Shown: positions 24,180 through 36,322 of the stretch, in pieces | Layout of the letters: every line of letters starts with the position of its first letter | Position numbering within the stretch: position 1 is the first letter of the stretch | Assembly: GCF_010093535.1 (NCBI RefSeq) | Contig: NW_022985164.1 | Span: 2,211,479-2,275,478, forward strand | Reading direction: 5' to 3' | Length of the DNA stretch: 64,000 bases | Source: Lindgomyces ingoldianus | Taxonomy: Eukaryota; Ascomycota; Dothideomycetes; Pleosporales; Lindgomycetaceae | Notes under the pieces: model-generated | Databases searched by the model: none | Told to the model about the DNA's origin: nothing | What the model saw: the letters and a program-made list of their open reading frames with translations, nothing else | Made by a program: the position numbers and the translations under genes

Positions 24180-24613
24180 TTGGACTAGAAATGCTAGACG
24201 TAGGGCGATAGAGTGCCAAGAGAGATTGTGGTGCGGTTTTATTCAAGGCGCATTATTTGTGGAGTTTGATGAGTCACGTGATACGTAGCCACACAATACC
24301 TACTTACACAGCTTTTTAATCCCCTAGAGCACGCTCACTTTATTTTTCAAACTACTTATTTAAGAGAAATAAAAAAAAAACCTGCTTTCTGTGACGACTA
24401 CTGACAAGAACGAGGGGCATGTCGCGCCGCCAACCCCACGGAAGAAGGACGATCCAACCCTGGTGCGGGCCGGACTAGGGAGGTCACGTGATACCCCTGG
24501 AAAGGTATAGAGCAATCGCTAGTCTTAGCGTATAATTGCTGTGGTTGCTAGTCTTAGCTAGCAATTACAGCTAGAACCCTATAATTGCAGCAATTGCTAG
24601 AAAGTATATAGGC
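24180..24613. other. Promoter region plus short inverted repeats
   Basis: Two CACGTG-containing words, GAGTCACGTGATAC near 24270 and GGTCACGTGATACC near 24483, are about 210 bp apart. From 24517 to 24606 the words CTAGTCTTAGC, AGCAATTAC and TATAATTGC recur in both orientations, making a cluster of small hairpins that abuts the LTR. Confidence 0.4.
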
Positions 24614-25505
24614 TGTCACGGTTAACTTGGACATGCCTCGGACTCTCCCCGGAGAGCCCTCGGCCCGGCCTTGGGCACATGACGTCCCGTCACGTGCCCC
24701 AGCACATATATATATAGCCTCTCACGAACCCCTGAGTCTCCTCAAGGATTCGTCTATCAATACTATCCTGTACCCCCTTCTGCGCTTCATGCTTCCTGCT
24801 CCACAGTGCTCTCACAACTCTCTTCTATATAACTTTGCTTAACAAAGTAACAACACTATTATTTACTTTTTCTTTCTCTTTTTTCTTTGTCTCTTACTTT
24901 AAAAGATCTAAAGTTACTGTAAATAACTCTACTTTTAAAATAAACTTAGGTACAATATTATAATAATAACTACTTAACTCTAGTAACATAGAATAACTAG
25001 CAGGCCTAAGTTACCGCCTGCTAGATAAATAAATAAAGAAAGTAGAGTATAAAAACCTATCTTTTAAAACTTTAACTTAAAAAAGTAGAAGCTAATAAAA
25101 TAATTAGCGTAGCTAAGCTAACATATAATTAATATATAAAAAGTAATAGTTAAAGTAAATAACTAAAAAAAATAACTAGATAAGAGTACTTTAAGTAGCA
25201 GTTAAAGTAATTTAGAATAGAAAGAATAAAAGAAATTACGCTTAAGTAAAAAAAAACATCTAACTACTTTTAATAGAAAAGTTTAGTAGAAACTTAGTTA
25301 AGCTAGAAGCATTCTTTATAGAATATAAAATTTATATAAAATACTACTATAAGGCCTTTTTTATAAAGTAGGATTATATTCTATAGATAATTATCTAGTA
25401 ACAAGTAAGCTTATAAGTTAGTTTAAAGCATAGTAAGAGAACTAGATGAGAAATAGTAATAAAAAAAGAAATAGCAAAAGAAAAAATAGTAAAAATCTTT
25501 ACTAA
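24614..25505 (+). mobile_element. Truncated LTR retrotransposon: LTR plus RIP-mutated internal piece
   Basis: Begins with TGTCACGGTTAACTTGG, an LTR-type start that matches the first 11 bases of the LTR at 63906. The LTR part (to about 24850) is GC-normal with a TATATATATA at about 24704. The internal part (about 24860-25505) is extremely AT-rich and reads like a ruined gag on the plus strand. No second LTR is present, so the 3' end is lost. The right limit is where normal composition resumes. Confidence 0.6.
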
Positions 25506-25752
25506 TAAAATACTGAGTCCGCAGGTGAAAAAGTGGAGGGTGACGCTAAGCAATTGTGCCGATTTTTGAATACGATAGATGCCGTCGTAGGTCCTCGGCA
25601 CCCCTCATTTCGCAATTCGGTATTCAAATGGGGGGCATCCGCACTCTCTATCATGAACCTAGAGCTGCCTTAACATGTCACAACGCCTTCAACTGCTCTC
25701 CAAAACCCTTAATTCCACCAATCTCTCTGTTACTAGTCGTACGAACCACACA

Positions 25753-26907
25753 ATGGCAACTCTAAGCCCTGTCAAGCTTGCGATCCTCGACGACTACCAC
25801 AACATCGTAGCCCCACACTTCTCCCATATTGATCCCTCCAAACTCAGCATAACAACGTTCAATGACACACTTCCCGTATACACGCACTCCGCCACAACCG
25901 ACGAAGACCGCAGAGCACTGGTGGAACGCTTGAAGCCGTTTACAGTCCTCTCGACGCTTCGCGAACGAACACCGTTTCCAGGTGAACTCCTGCGTCAGTT
26001 GCCGAACCTTAAAGTTCTCCTCGCCACCGGAACGCAATTCGAGACATTTGATCTCAAGGCGGCAAAGGAGCTTGGAATCACAGTATGTGCTGCGCCTGGA
26101 AAGGGCAGAACAGATGGGAAAGGCAGCGGCCTGTCAGCACGAGCAAAGATAGATATCAAGAAAGGAGGTGGGCACCCGACGACGCAACATGCATGGGCTC
26201 TCATATTAGCTTTAGCTCGGAACGTGGCTATGGATGATGCAGTTGTAAAGGGGAAGGGAGGTCCGCCGGGTTGGCAGACAGAGCTTGCAATTGGACTGCA
26301 AGGCAAGACTTTGGGCTTGGTAGGGTTTGGGAGGATTGGAGCTTTAACCGCTAGGGTTGGAGTGCTGGCCTGGGGCATGAAGATCATATGTTGGAGCGAG
26401 AACTTGACGCAAGAGAAGGCGGATAAGTTAGCGGAAGATGTAGGGCTGCCGGTGACAGGTGGAGGCGTCGTTGGGGAGGGCGAGAAAACTTTCAAGGTCG
26501 TCAATAAAGAGGATTTGTTTATGGATTCCGACGTTGTAAGCTTGCACTACGTTCTTAGCCCACGTTCTCGGGGGATCGTAGGCGCAAAGGAATTAGCCTG
26601 GATGAGACACTCGGCTCTCATAATCAATACCTCGAGGGGGCCACTGATAGATGAAACCGCACTCCTTGATACACTTCGGAATGGACGAATTCGGGGCGCC
26701 GCGTTAGATGTCTTCGACATTGAGCCTCTCCCAGCCGACAGCCCGTGGCGATCTGAGGATTGGGACGTCAAAGGTAAGAGCAGGGTCCTTCTAACCCCGC
26801 ATATGGGATATGTCGAAGAAACAACATTGCACACCTGGTTTGAGGAGACTGCGGAGAATGTTGAGAGATATCTTGATGGGAAGCATCTGCTGCATCCATT
26901 AACCTGA
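25753..26907 (+). CDS. D-isomer-specific 2-hydroxyacid dehydrogenase family, 384 aa
   Basis: A single exon. Seen: the NAD-binding loop GLVGFGRIG at about residue 195, the substrate-binding Arg in INTSRGPLID, the Glu in DVFDIEP and the catalytic His in LTPHMGY, so all three active-site residues are present. These enzymes reduce 2-keto acids to D-2-hydroxy acids or the reverse with NAD(P)H. A glycine- and lysine-rich insert (about residues 115-135) precedes the usual TTQHAWAL helix. The start at 25753 has a strong context (ACAATGG) and matches the family N-terminus LAILDDY. An upstream in-frame ATG at 25675 would add 26 residues without acidic residues, which could be a mitochondrial presequence; both starts may be used. 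Substrate unknown. Confidence 0.88.
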   Translation: MATLSPVKLAILDDYHNIVAPHFSHIDPSKLSITTFNDTLPVYTHSATTDEDRRALVERLKPFTVLSTLRERTPFPGELLRQLPNLKVLLATGTQFETFDLKAAKELGITVCAAPGKGRTDGKGSGLSARAKIDIKKGGGHPTTQHAWALILALARNVAMDDAVVKGKGGPPGWQTELAIGLQGKTLGLVGFGRIGALTARVGVLAWGMKIICWSENLTQEKADKLAEDVGLPVTGGGVVGEGEKTFKVVNKEDLFMDSDVVSLHYVLSPRSRGIVGAKELAWMRHSALIINTSRGPLIDETALLDTLRNGRIRGAALDVFDIEPLPADSPWRSEDWDVKGKSRVLLTPHMGYVEETTLHTWFEETAENVERYLDGKHLLHPLT

Positions 26908-27138
26908 ATCTGCTGGAATCGATCCAGCAAAGAAAACCATCTCTGATACCCAAGAGTCTAGCCGATATCCACACAATTGACAATCCACACGCCAAAGATT
27001 ATTGTTCGGTCTGAGCACCCCAACACCTGGTGCAGGAGATACCAACTCATGTTCCCTCCTTAGAGTTTATTACGCACTTCTTTACCATCCCTATTTATAA
27101 CTCAATACCACTATAACACATCTTCACCCGAACGGCAC

Positions 27139-27839
27139 TCAAAAATCCCAGCCAGCATCAGATTCGACCTCGACTACAATATTCGCCTTCTTATCTTCTA
27201 CCATGGCGCGCCAGAGGTCCACTGCGAATGATCCACTTCCTTCTATCAGCTCTTTAATGGCACGGTCTTCTTCGAACAATACAGACTCCTTGGCAAGATG
27301 CGTGACTACAACCTGTTTGAGGCCATCTGGAACATCAAGGTCGCCTGAGTATATGACGCTGGCAAGTTCGGCAACAGCGCCACGACATTTATAAAGGCCC
27401 GCAACCCACACTAGCGTGTGATGGAGCTTGTCCCTGGCAAGCTTCTTGAGGCTCTTAACCAGATATTTGTCCGCAAGGCAGTAGAGCTTCGTGTGCGCCA
27501 GCAAGTTCCCTGAACAGCTGACTTTGTCTTTGGGTAGATTCCACTCTGGTGGCAGGGAATAATTGCCTTTGTACGCAAATTCGCACAAGCGAAGGAAATC
27601 GTCTTTCTCGATGTCGGGTAGCTCAGCACGTTGGTCCTGTGCCTCTTTCATAGGCCCGCTAATAAGGCGATTCAGAGGTTCGGAGATGTTCGCAATGACC
27701 CCAGTGTGAACAACGATAGGTCTGCGATCCAGACCGATGATGAAGGTGAATATGGGAGATTGGAGAGCCCTTTAAAATCAGTGTCCGCAATTTTTTGTTC
27801 AGAGAAAACGAGAGATTACTGTTCAAAAGACGCCGCCAT
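27139..27839 (-). CDS. BTB/POZ-domain protein, 2 exons, 216 aa
   Basis: Join is complement(27139..27769, 27820..27839). The first exon is only 20 nt and encodes MAASFEQ up to the splice; a 50-nt intron (GTAATC ... CTGAT ... TTAAAG) leads into ALQSPIFTFIIGLDRRPIVV. The BTB fold covers about residues 8-110: a protected core then the usual DFLRLCEFAYKGNY segment. BTB proteins dimerise and often serve as adaptors for Cullin-3 ligases, but fungal single-domain members like this one are large families without assigned partners. The tail after residue 120 is helical and acidic. The tiny first exon makes the start less certain than the rest. Confidence 0.8.
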
Positions 27840-29893
27840 ATTTCCGAGTCTAAGGTTGGAAGGGTGGCTCTAATTCGGGGCGCTCGGTGTTCAAGGTAGT
27901 AGAGGAAGGTAGAAGGTAGTACAGATTGAAGTGGAGAAGGGGGCAAAAGATGACTATGGCTCCTATTTTGCTACCATGGAGAAAGGTTGAGCCGAAGTGA
28001 AGTGAAAGGGGAAGCACACCCAGGACCCTACGTTAAGAAAATGTCATGCTATTAGTCGACAAGGACTTTTCAGAGTGGTGCTGATGTGGGGTTCCTTTAC
28101 AGACAGTACCCATAGCGATCAATCCAAGTCATGTAACTATTATTTCATGCTCCATCGTTTTTAATTAGTGTTTGTTGCATTCACATCTGAGGCAATATAA
28201 ATTTCTTGTTGTTCTAGATGCCATCCTTTGTCCTTTGTGCTACCAATCACACACCTGTCTGCAAAATCTATCAGCCAGGTGCTGAGTGAGTGGACACATC
28301 CACTTTTTGTTGGCAGATAACACACCAAAACCTCATTACCATCTCGGTATGCCAGCATCTGTGGTCTTATCCCTGTCAATTTGCGCCAATGCCTCCAGCA
28401 CAAAACTTGACACATCCCAATCTAAGAAAATCATCTGAACCGTTCACCTTCACTAAAGCTTCTGCTATAACCCCTACTTCCACTCTCACAATGGTGAAAC
28501 TGAAGGACAGTGAACAAAATTGAGGATACTGAAGCTCTATGAACTGACCGTCGCTGTCACGCCGAACGGTCGAGCTAGAAAATACCACATGGAGAAGACG
28601 CATTATATGGACCCAGTAGTGAGATGGAAAAATTTAGTTTGATAGTACGAAGAAAGACAGTACGAAGCCAGGCGAGCCAAAGAAAAGCAATGATGTTTCT
28701 GTGAACATTAAGGAGGTGGAGAGACAGAAGCAGAGTTCAAAGCCGCGAACATGCTCCCACAGCCGCGGATCAAGAGCAGTCAAACGGCGTAAGATATGGC
28801 TCCTGTGGGCGAAGAAACTTCGACAAGATCCCTTCACTAACTATCCCGGACGAGATTAAACAAGACACAAATGCCGGACTAAAATCGAGAAAGAAACTAA
28901 TTGTTCCACTGAAAGCGCCAAAGATTATCACTTTCCCTGACCGCGACTCAAACTTAGGTCTTTCTTCCTTGCATCAGGGAGAAGGCGTGTACGATGCAAC
29001 GCTCTGTTCTTAATGACATGTTACAACTACCATGTCGTATATTATGTAATAAGGCACAACAATTAAGTGGTTGATGAACAGCGTGGATGATCGATAACCT
29101 AGTGACCGGCTGACAGAATTTCACTTGGCGTCCATTATAGCGGTCCGACAAGACCATGATGCTTGTTGACCTAGAAGGGCAACCTCAGACGAAAAGCTTC
29201 ACCTTAACTAATGAAGGAGAAAAAAGGACCACCAAATAGACCACGGAAAGCCCGAGTGCTGAGATAACATCAACTCCGGGCTCCTAATACGCGAATATTT
29301 ATGAAGATTGGAACAACATACACCTAAGATAGAGCGCCCTCCTGGACACCACTAATCTCTTATGATTATTTGGCGAATTGTGTGAATTTTGGCATACCTC
29401 TGCCTCACGTATTTGAACACTCATTTTATCTAAGTCTTCATAGGTCTTGAAGAGGATGCTACCTTGCGTCCTTTGCAATATCGTTTGTAATGCACCTTAT
29501 ACGCAATCCTCAATTGTCCACAGCGCCTTCTTGTACAAACCGCAACTAGAAATCAAGCACCTTTAATATACCTAGATGGACCGGTCGGTCCTGTGCAAGT
29601 CCTAATGCGGCTTCTTTACTTAGCCTTGTGTTGCACATACTTTTCAATCTCCATTCGAATGCGACGCCTGTAAGAGGTAGATAGCCCGGACCCACTGTTC
29701 GAGAAAATCTAGCTTTCTTCTGTTCTCCTCTCCTCGCCGCAAAATTTGCTCGTATTTCGGGGGACCTAGGAAACTACATAGCTCGATTTTGCTGGGGACA
29801 CCTTAGGGCCCACCGGTTTCTCCATTGCCCGGACCGTTTTACCGCAAGTTTCGGGGTTCATTTCCTAAGGTAGCGGAGCACTTCGACGCATAG
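27840..29893. other. Long intergenic stretch, no supported gene
   Basis: Normal composition, with only short frames on both strands (for example around 28.3-28.6 kb and 28.6-28.8 kb) that lack recognisable motifs, splice structure or plausible starts. It contains the promoter of the BTB gene. Confidence 0.45.
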
Positions 29894-30845
29894 CAGCGCT
29901 TCCAACAGTACGTAATACGTTACGATTAAGCTTTTTTTAGTCTGTAACTTCCCAGTTTGTTAGTACGTACGTACGTTACAGGTGAATTAATAGTCTCTTA
30001 CGTAGCGTAACTGTAACAGCTTACAATCCTCCTACAGCTGTACTTCTTGCAAGAAGTTACGCTGTAACTGCTAGAGTTTTTACCTTTAAGCTGTCCTCGT
30101 CCTCGTACACTAAGTCTGCGCTGTGGAGCTAAACCTGGGAGGTCTGACGATTGCCACAGAGCTGGCTTTTGTGCTTTATGTAATACCTAAGTCTCTCTAG
30201 CCTCAGCTTCTTGCTCCCTAGCCAGACGTTGTCCCACTTAATGGTGAAAGAGACCCTAGCATTAAGACTACCTAGGAACTCCTTTAACAAGGCCTCTGCC
30301 CTAGGAGCTAGGGAACCCTTTAATAGAGTAGACTTTAATTTAGCAAGGTAATAAAAGCTAGTGTGATAATATACCTCACTTTGTAGAGAAGAGCTAGCTT
30401 AAGAGGATCCCTAGGAGGAGCTGGCTTAGGAGGATCCCTAGGATAAGGCTGTACGCTTGCTATAATAGAGGAACTAGGACATCTGTTAGCTTATAATAGA
30501 CAGGAGTATAGGCAAGTATGGATTTAGGACAATAAACAGGGCAAAAAGTTAACTATTTACATAAGATCCTACATCTCTATCTCCTAACATCCTACAAACC
30601 TTAGAGTTTTTACCTAATTGTTACTTAAAAATGTAACCTTAAACACGCTGCTAACGCGTCCCTAGACATGTCTAATTAGGGTCTATATTGCTAGGAAATA
30701 TTGACTTTTTGAGACGTACTACGGTATGTAGGGGCAGAGATGTGAGCCGTAAGTTACAGCTTAAAAAGCAAGTACGTACTTACTGCTCACGTGACAGTTA
30801 CGTTCACGTACTACGGTTACGTACTACGGACTGTTGGAAGCGCTG
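29894..30845. mobile_element. Non-autonomous hAT element (MITE-like), 952 bp
   Basis: Termini are a 15-bp perfect inverted repeat, CAGCGCTTCCAACAG and CTGTTGGAAGCGCTG, followed inward by matching TACGTA-rich sequence. The 8-bp flanks are ACGCATAG (29886-29893) and ACGCATGG (30846-30853), identical but for one transition. No transposase is encoded. The word CAGTTTGTTAGTACGT at 29953-29968 is an exact complement of 18241-18256 in hAT element A, and the termini resemble those of A and B (CA[A/G]CGCT[C/T]...). An internal direct repeat (GCTAGCTTAAGAGGATCCCTAGGA-like, about 30391-30445) is also present. Confidence 0.8.
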
Positions 30846-30853
30846 ACGCATGG

Positions 30854-33800
30854 TTGGACCTGAGATGCTCGTGAGTAGCGCGGGCGAAGGGCTTTCTCTA
30901 GTTTGTGGCGACAGGACTATCCAAAGAGACGCTCCTGGATGATGCTGCCTTGGGGGCGCGCACAAACTTAACCTTGACATCACTTAGTTGTTGTGTTAGG
31001 TTTGGATATAGGCTGTCGTACGAAGTGGCCTGTGCTGCACCCGCAGCATGAGTTGTCAGAGGTGAGTTCATGACCGTTATGAGCGGTCTAGGTGAAGATC
31101 GGTAATAATCCTCACCGTATTGCCTAGGCCATCCGATGAAGTTATGGCCTTGAAGTGTGGACTTCATTATGCAGTGGAAGAGTATTGTATTCATGTGGAG
31201 GCTCTAAGGCAACCATTATACATATGGGGGTACAGGCACTAGTAGATACTGGCTAGGCCTAGTTACACATTATCCAGGTGTGCCCAACTCCTGTTCTTAG
31301 CTCCCTAGGAAAGTGTTCAAACTCCTTTTCGGCATTGCAGGTAAGAGCTTGGTAGGTGATAGTAGGGTGAAGCTACCTAGACCGTAAGGCTGGAGGCTTC
31401 GTGCTAGCGCGCTTGAGATATCTTCCCAAAACTCTAGAAATACGGGAGCACGGTGTTACCCAAGCACGCGAGTTTCACATGATTAACTATCCCTTCTGAT
31501 GATAGCAGATATGGTGTGACTAGGTATCAAAATTAGGGATCACCCGCAGTAGAAACACTAGCTATTCTTTTTGCACTGCTCTGCGGTGTGGCGTACTCAG
31601 CAAGATCTAACCCTAGGAGCCTTGGAAGGCGGCGTCTTGCTCAGGGAATTGCAGTGGCGCGGAATGATGTGGCGAGCTTGTAGCACTAGTGTTTTCTGCA
31701 GAGAGTTACAACAACGCAAAGTGGGGCGAAAAGCTTGTAGTGGCGGCGTGATTTCCATGCCATGCCGCAAGTCTAAATTTCGCGTATCTCAACGGAAGGC
31801 TTCTTCCAGACTCTCGGGTCAATTTCCAAACTCCGTCCAAGTTCCTCTTGGCCTCGCGGACTACAAAGCTTGTTTCGAACGAACGTCACCTAGGGACCGT
31901 TAATTACGATATCAACTAGCCATTGCGCTGTCATCAGTGCCTAGAGACACTCCAGTTTAATATGGTTGCCTAGAGAGACAACATTGATGGTATCAGCCAT
32001 GCACATTACGGGCCACACCATCCTGCTGGAAACGTCGTGGTAGTCGGCGGAGCTCTGTGATAGCCAGAAGGCCTAAAGGATGAACGGGGAAGTTGGTTTG
32101 ATTCTTCTCTCCCTTGTCAAGTCTACTCTCATCGCGACAGTACTCGGTACCACAGTATTGGAATTGCAGCTTTTCCACAGCTGCCAGGGCTACTCCAATA
32201 GTTTATCGAAATCTCGTTCGACTGCGATACCAGCCTCTTCTAAGCGACCACGCTGGCCGCGAATCCGGACTCTCGGAACCGCAGTCATGGTCGCCTTCAA
32301 CAATTGCGTTAGATCTAGTTTCTGGGTGACAAAGATGCACTGAACCAATATAAGTGCTTGTATTCGAGCCTACTACCCTTGGAGATCTGGATGCATTTGT
32401 AAGCAACATGCCCCGACTGTTACAACGCGCGAGCAATTCTGTCTTCTTAAGCCCACCCATAAGGATAAAATCATTGATTCCTAGTAAGCCCGTTAACGCA
32501 TGGATTCTTTCTTGCAAAGGAAACCTAAGACCCATCTTGCCCTGCTCTGCCGAAAGTCGATATTCTATATTGCGGCCTGTGGATTCGATGGCCAGCTCAT
32601 GCTCAGGCGCAAAGCAAGGGTGTTCAAGGGGTTGTGTTTGCTGGAACGGGAAGCGATGGTATCCCTACTGGATCTGACCAGATTGTCGAAGGCCTTTGAA
32701 AAAGGGCTGCAGGTCGTGGTGGTGACTAGGAGTTCATTTAGACTAAACACTCCTAACGGGACTGACACTAACGCTAGAGAGTGGGTTTTTACGCGTTATT
32801 CAGGCAAGGATTATGCTACAGCTAGCGATTACGAGCGGGTGCACCATAAACCAAATAATTAAGTTGCTTAAAGAATGCCTGCACAATGTGGCTAGGCAGC
32901 TTTAGAGCCCTGGGGATTAGTTTAGCGATGTGGGGCGGCTGTAATTCTAAAGCCATTTGAATGAGTAAAGCATGACATTACGGGTCCTTGCGAAAATGCC
33001 TGGGTTGGGCCAACTCTCATATCTCCACGCTATCCAAGGATGTTATGCGAGAGCAAGTCACTCGTTTTAACATTAATTCCATCCTATTATGCCCTCAGCT
33101 ATAGCCAAAGGACCTTTCGCAGAGCTTGTCATTACAGACACTCTGCGACCAATGATACCAGCGTCCCCTACACTAAGATCTAGTCGCTGAGGTAATTGTG
33201 TGACTGAGAAAGAATTTTCATCAAGCAAGAATGAAAAGAGCGGGTCCGAAAGCAGGCGATTCGGGGGGCCTTGAAGAGAAGCGCTGAGGTCACCATCGTG
33301 ACTACACCCTTGGTTAGCAACATGACAAAGTTCTAAAGCTCCACCAACCGATCATACACTGAAACCTGAGACATACTGAATAACGACCCAATATCCACCA
33401 ATTGAACTTCGTTGTTTACCCCTCCAACCTCTGAGCTGAACTTGCGTTCCGGATCTGTGAAGGTTTTCGTCATCGTTCGAGAAGAGGAGGTGCCATTCCT
33501 GGTCCGAACTCGTGCGTTCTGGTTCGGTGTGATGCTCAGTAGGGCGAAGGACTGCAATTGAGCCTCCTTGACTTGTTCTTGTCGAGAATCCGTTGCACAT
33601 TTTAATCGTGACGCCGAGAGATGCAGTGAGGGAGGGAAAGGGGCATAAGGATGGAATGAAGGATAGTGACGACCTTTCGAAAACAGCGAAGCTATATTTT
33701 GAATATTCTGGGACCGGAATCCAAATGTCTTCAGTCGTTGTTATATCCCTGGATGTTGGGAGGAATTTGAGCAAATTTGAGAGAGTACCAGAACTAATGA

Positions 33801-34114
33801 TCCACTGCCAAGATTTGTGTACCGAAGACACCATGGAACTGGATGCTAATAGACAGCTACACATGGCCTTCTACACCCCATAACTTGGGTAGAACAGAAA
33901 AGCACTAACTAGGGAGGTGCGGGCAAGCGCGATTGCGCAAATTTAGGAAAGTCTCATTTGAATGCCTTGCGAACGTGATCGTCAATTGAAGTTCGAAATC
34001 TAAAAAGGCCGGAACCGTGCACCCGATTGGAGTGTTTTGCTTTCAGAAAGTGACTTGAGGGAGACCTTTTATACCCCTGTTCTTATTGTAGCATGGTAGT
34101 ATCTCGGAGTTAGG
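30854..34114. other. Long intergenic stretch, no supported gene
   Basis: Several open frames of 90-170 codons occur (about 32.08-32.34 and 32.35-32.86 kb on plus, 32.20-32.54 and 33.35-33.86 kb on minus, 33.59-33.88 kb on plus) but they overlap one another in conflicting directions and none shows a motif, a signal peptide or neat splice sites that I recognise. The area may hold worn-out genes. It is the largest stretch of normal composition without a gene call. Confidence 0.4.
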
Positions 34115-34996
34115 CTAAATAGAGGCCTTCAAAATCTTGAATGCATCAGCACGAGTGCCTAAGTAGCGCTCCTCTGCCGTCTTCCAGTTGATGACATTCC
34201 AGATATTCTCGACATACGCAGCTTTGCCATTGAGATACTTGAGTTTGAATCAGTACTTGTAAGTGCGAACGGAAACGGAGCGATCTAACTTACCTGAAGG
34301 TAATATGCATGCTCCCACATATCCACGCCAAAGATCGGTATCTCGCCTTTTCCGACCACAGGGTCCTGGTCCTTCGTTGTGACAATTGCCAGTCGTTGTT
34401 CTTTTCCAATTTCAACTTTGACTAGCCAACCCCAACCGCTTCCCTGAATGCCGAGAAGAGCCCCCTTGAAAGCATCACGGAATGTCTCTTCATCGCCCCA
34501 CGTTGCCTTAATCTGCTTGAAGAGTTTCGGCGCCGATGATGTCTTTGCATCCGGAGAAGATGCCGGGCAAAGGTTTTGCCAGAATAGTGAATGGTTGATA
34601 TGCCCCCCAGCGTTAAAACGAATCCCTTGTTGGACAGAGACTTGGGTCGCGATATCGGAGGTATGCACAGCTTCAGCTTGCGTCTTTAGAGCAGCATTCA
34701 GATTCGTGATGTAGGTCTGGTGGTGCTTGCTATGGTGAAGCTCCATGATCTGGGCCGAGATATGGGGTTCCAAAGCCTGGTGAGTGGAGTGAGTTAACAA
34801 TGCGATGCTAGCACAAAGTATGGAGAAAAGGGGTACTCACATCATAGCCATACGGAAGAGGAGGGAGAGAATATGTTGACGCAGACATTGCTCCAAATTC
34901 GAAGGGCTGCTGAGGTTGTTCAGACGCAAAGACACATGTAGAAGAGCGTAAAAGAAGAGAAAAAAGAGCAATGGGGAGACTTGTGTAACGCCGCAT
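34115..34996 (-). CDS. Secreted Mn/Fe superoxide dismutase, 3 exons, 253 aa
   Basis: Join is complement(34115..34237, 34294..34776, 34841..34996). Splices read YGYD|ALEPH and AYYLQ|YLNGKA, both exact for the family. Superoxide is converted to O2 and H2O2. Metal ligands of the Mn/Fe-SOD fold are all present: His in MELHHSKHH (about residue 66), His in AGGHINHSLFW, Asp and His in the signature DMWEHAYY. The N-terminus MRRYTSLPIALFSLLLRSST then CVFA is a secretory signal peptide rather than a mitochondrial presequence, so I predict export to the cell surface or medium. The start is the first ATG in the frame (34996). Enzyme length is otherwise standard. Confidence 0.92.
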
Positions 34997-36322
34997 GCTG
35001 GCGTAAGATGCGGATATCTCAAGAGGGTTTGTCAAGAGTGGGAATCCGGTTCTGCCAACAAGGTGCTCGTCATGCAGCCCTTCTCTCGATGGGGTAATGA
35101 AACTGCCTCAATTTGGCGCGAACTAGCTCGACAGCCAAAAACGCACGTGAATTAGGCCTAACAACCACGAATAAATGCACACTGAGGTCCTCAAATAAGT
35201 TATACTAGATGGGCGACTCCTATCGCTGATCTCTGAGGAAATAGTGTTCGAGATGGCTCAAAGACGCGGAGAGTGGAAGGGAAACGGGTCGCAAACTCAA
35301 CACAAGTTTGAAAGAAGAGGAATGCGATAAACTCAAAAGATTGTTTCAAGAGTAATGGATAGCAGCGACGTTATCGCGCCCTCATACAATGAAGAAGTCG
35401 AGAATCTCAAGATGTGAGATGGAGATGTAAGCTGGTAACACCGAAGTCCGAGTTCAAGCTAACCGAAGAGGGTTAGTCGTTCTCGTCCCTCTTTCATCTC
35501 ACCAACAACTATCCCAAGATCCGTGAAGGCGTCAAAGTATTCGACAAAGTGCTGCGGAGACTATCGTGAGATATTAATGCCTAAGCCAGGTGTGTTCTCT
35601 CCTAGCAATGTAGGATTTTAACCGAAACCAAAATGTACAGCCTCAAAAGCCAATGCTCACCCTAGATCCTGAACCCAAAACGAAACTGGGATTTATGCAA
35701 TCAGGCAGATCCCACCATGGAAACTTTCTAGAAGCGCAATTGAGGTTTTCTAAAAGATTTTCGGCACGGCGCCAATACATCCGGATCCACGCGCCCAACA
35801 CAGGTTACGCAAGCGGCAACACATTCAATCCCCTAAGAAAACATACACTACCTCACTAGTCTCGGCAATCTTGGTCCTGTATCCAGGTCACGCAGTCCCG
35901 TTTCTCATATACACTGCCCCGGATTTCCCAGTGGTGCTCCCTCCTACAATTTCAAACTACTCCTCTCATTGGCCCGCATTTAGCGAGTTCTTAATCGTTT
36001 ACGTCTTTCTCATATATATTAATCTCAAGGTGTCACCGGACGAGGTGCTCCGCTCCGCGAGGGGGATGGAGCGTTGGGCAAAATTTGGAGGCTCGTGGCA
36101 CTTTACGAATGAGTCCATGGTTGGTGGATGCGAGAAGTATTTTCCGCCGACCGGGATGCGGATGGCTGGAGAGTTACTCGAAACGGGAGAGTGCACGTCT
36201 GGCATCTTGAAGCCAGGGTTTGTAGCTAGTAGTGTGGACTTGTTTATATACTTTGCCTGAGCCCGTGGTGTTTTCGGTGCGACGACATTTGATATTTGGA
36301 TACCAGCTACCATCTTGTCAGT
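34997..36322. other. Intergenic, divergent promoters of SOD and LPMO genes
   Basis: An open frame at 35871-36260 (plus, 129 codons) has an opposing frame at 35999-36313 and no recognisable family; I did not call it. The SOD and LPMO genes point away from each other across this 1.3-kb gap. Confidence 0.45.
36245..36250 (+). promoter_or_regulatory. TATA-box candidate of the LPMO gene
   Basis: TATATA about 75 bp before the start codon at 36323, a good spacing for a core promoter with a short leader. Confidence 0.45.

Noticed and set aside
12192..30853. CRISPR-like or other array of regularly spaced repeats
   Set aside because: The recurring ACGTAC and CACGTG words are subterminal parts of hAT elements, not regularly spaced units, and the genome is fungal.
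33352..33883. Opposing 170-codon minus and 96-codon plus ORFs
   Set aside because: They occupy the same DNA on opposite strands, neither has a recognisable domain, and I could not choose between them.
35871..36313. 129-codon plus-strand ORF upstream of the LPMO gene, with an antisense ORF
   Set aside because: No family features; it fills the promoter region of the LPMO gene and ends just before its TATA box.
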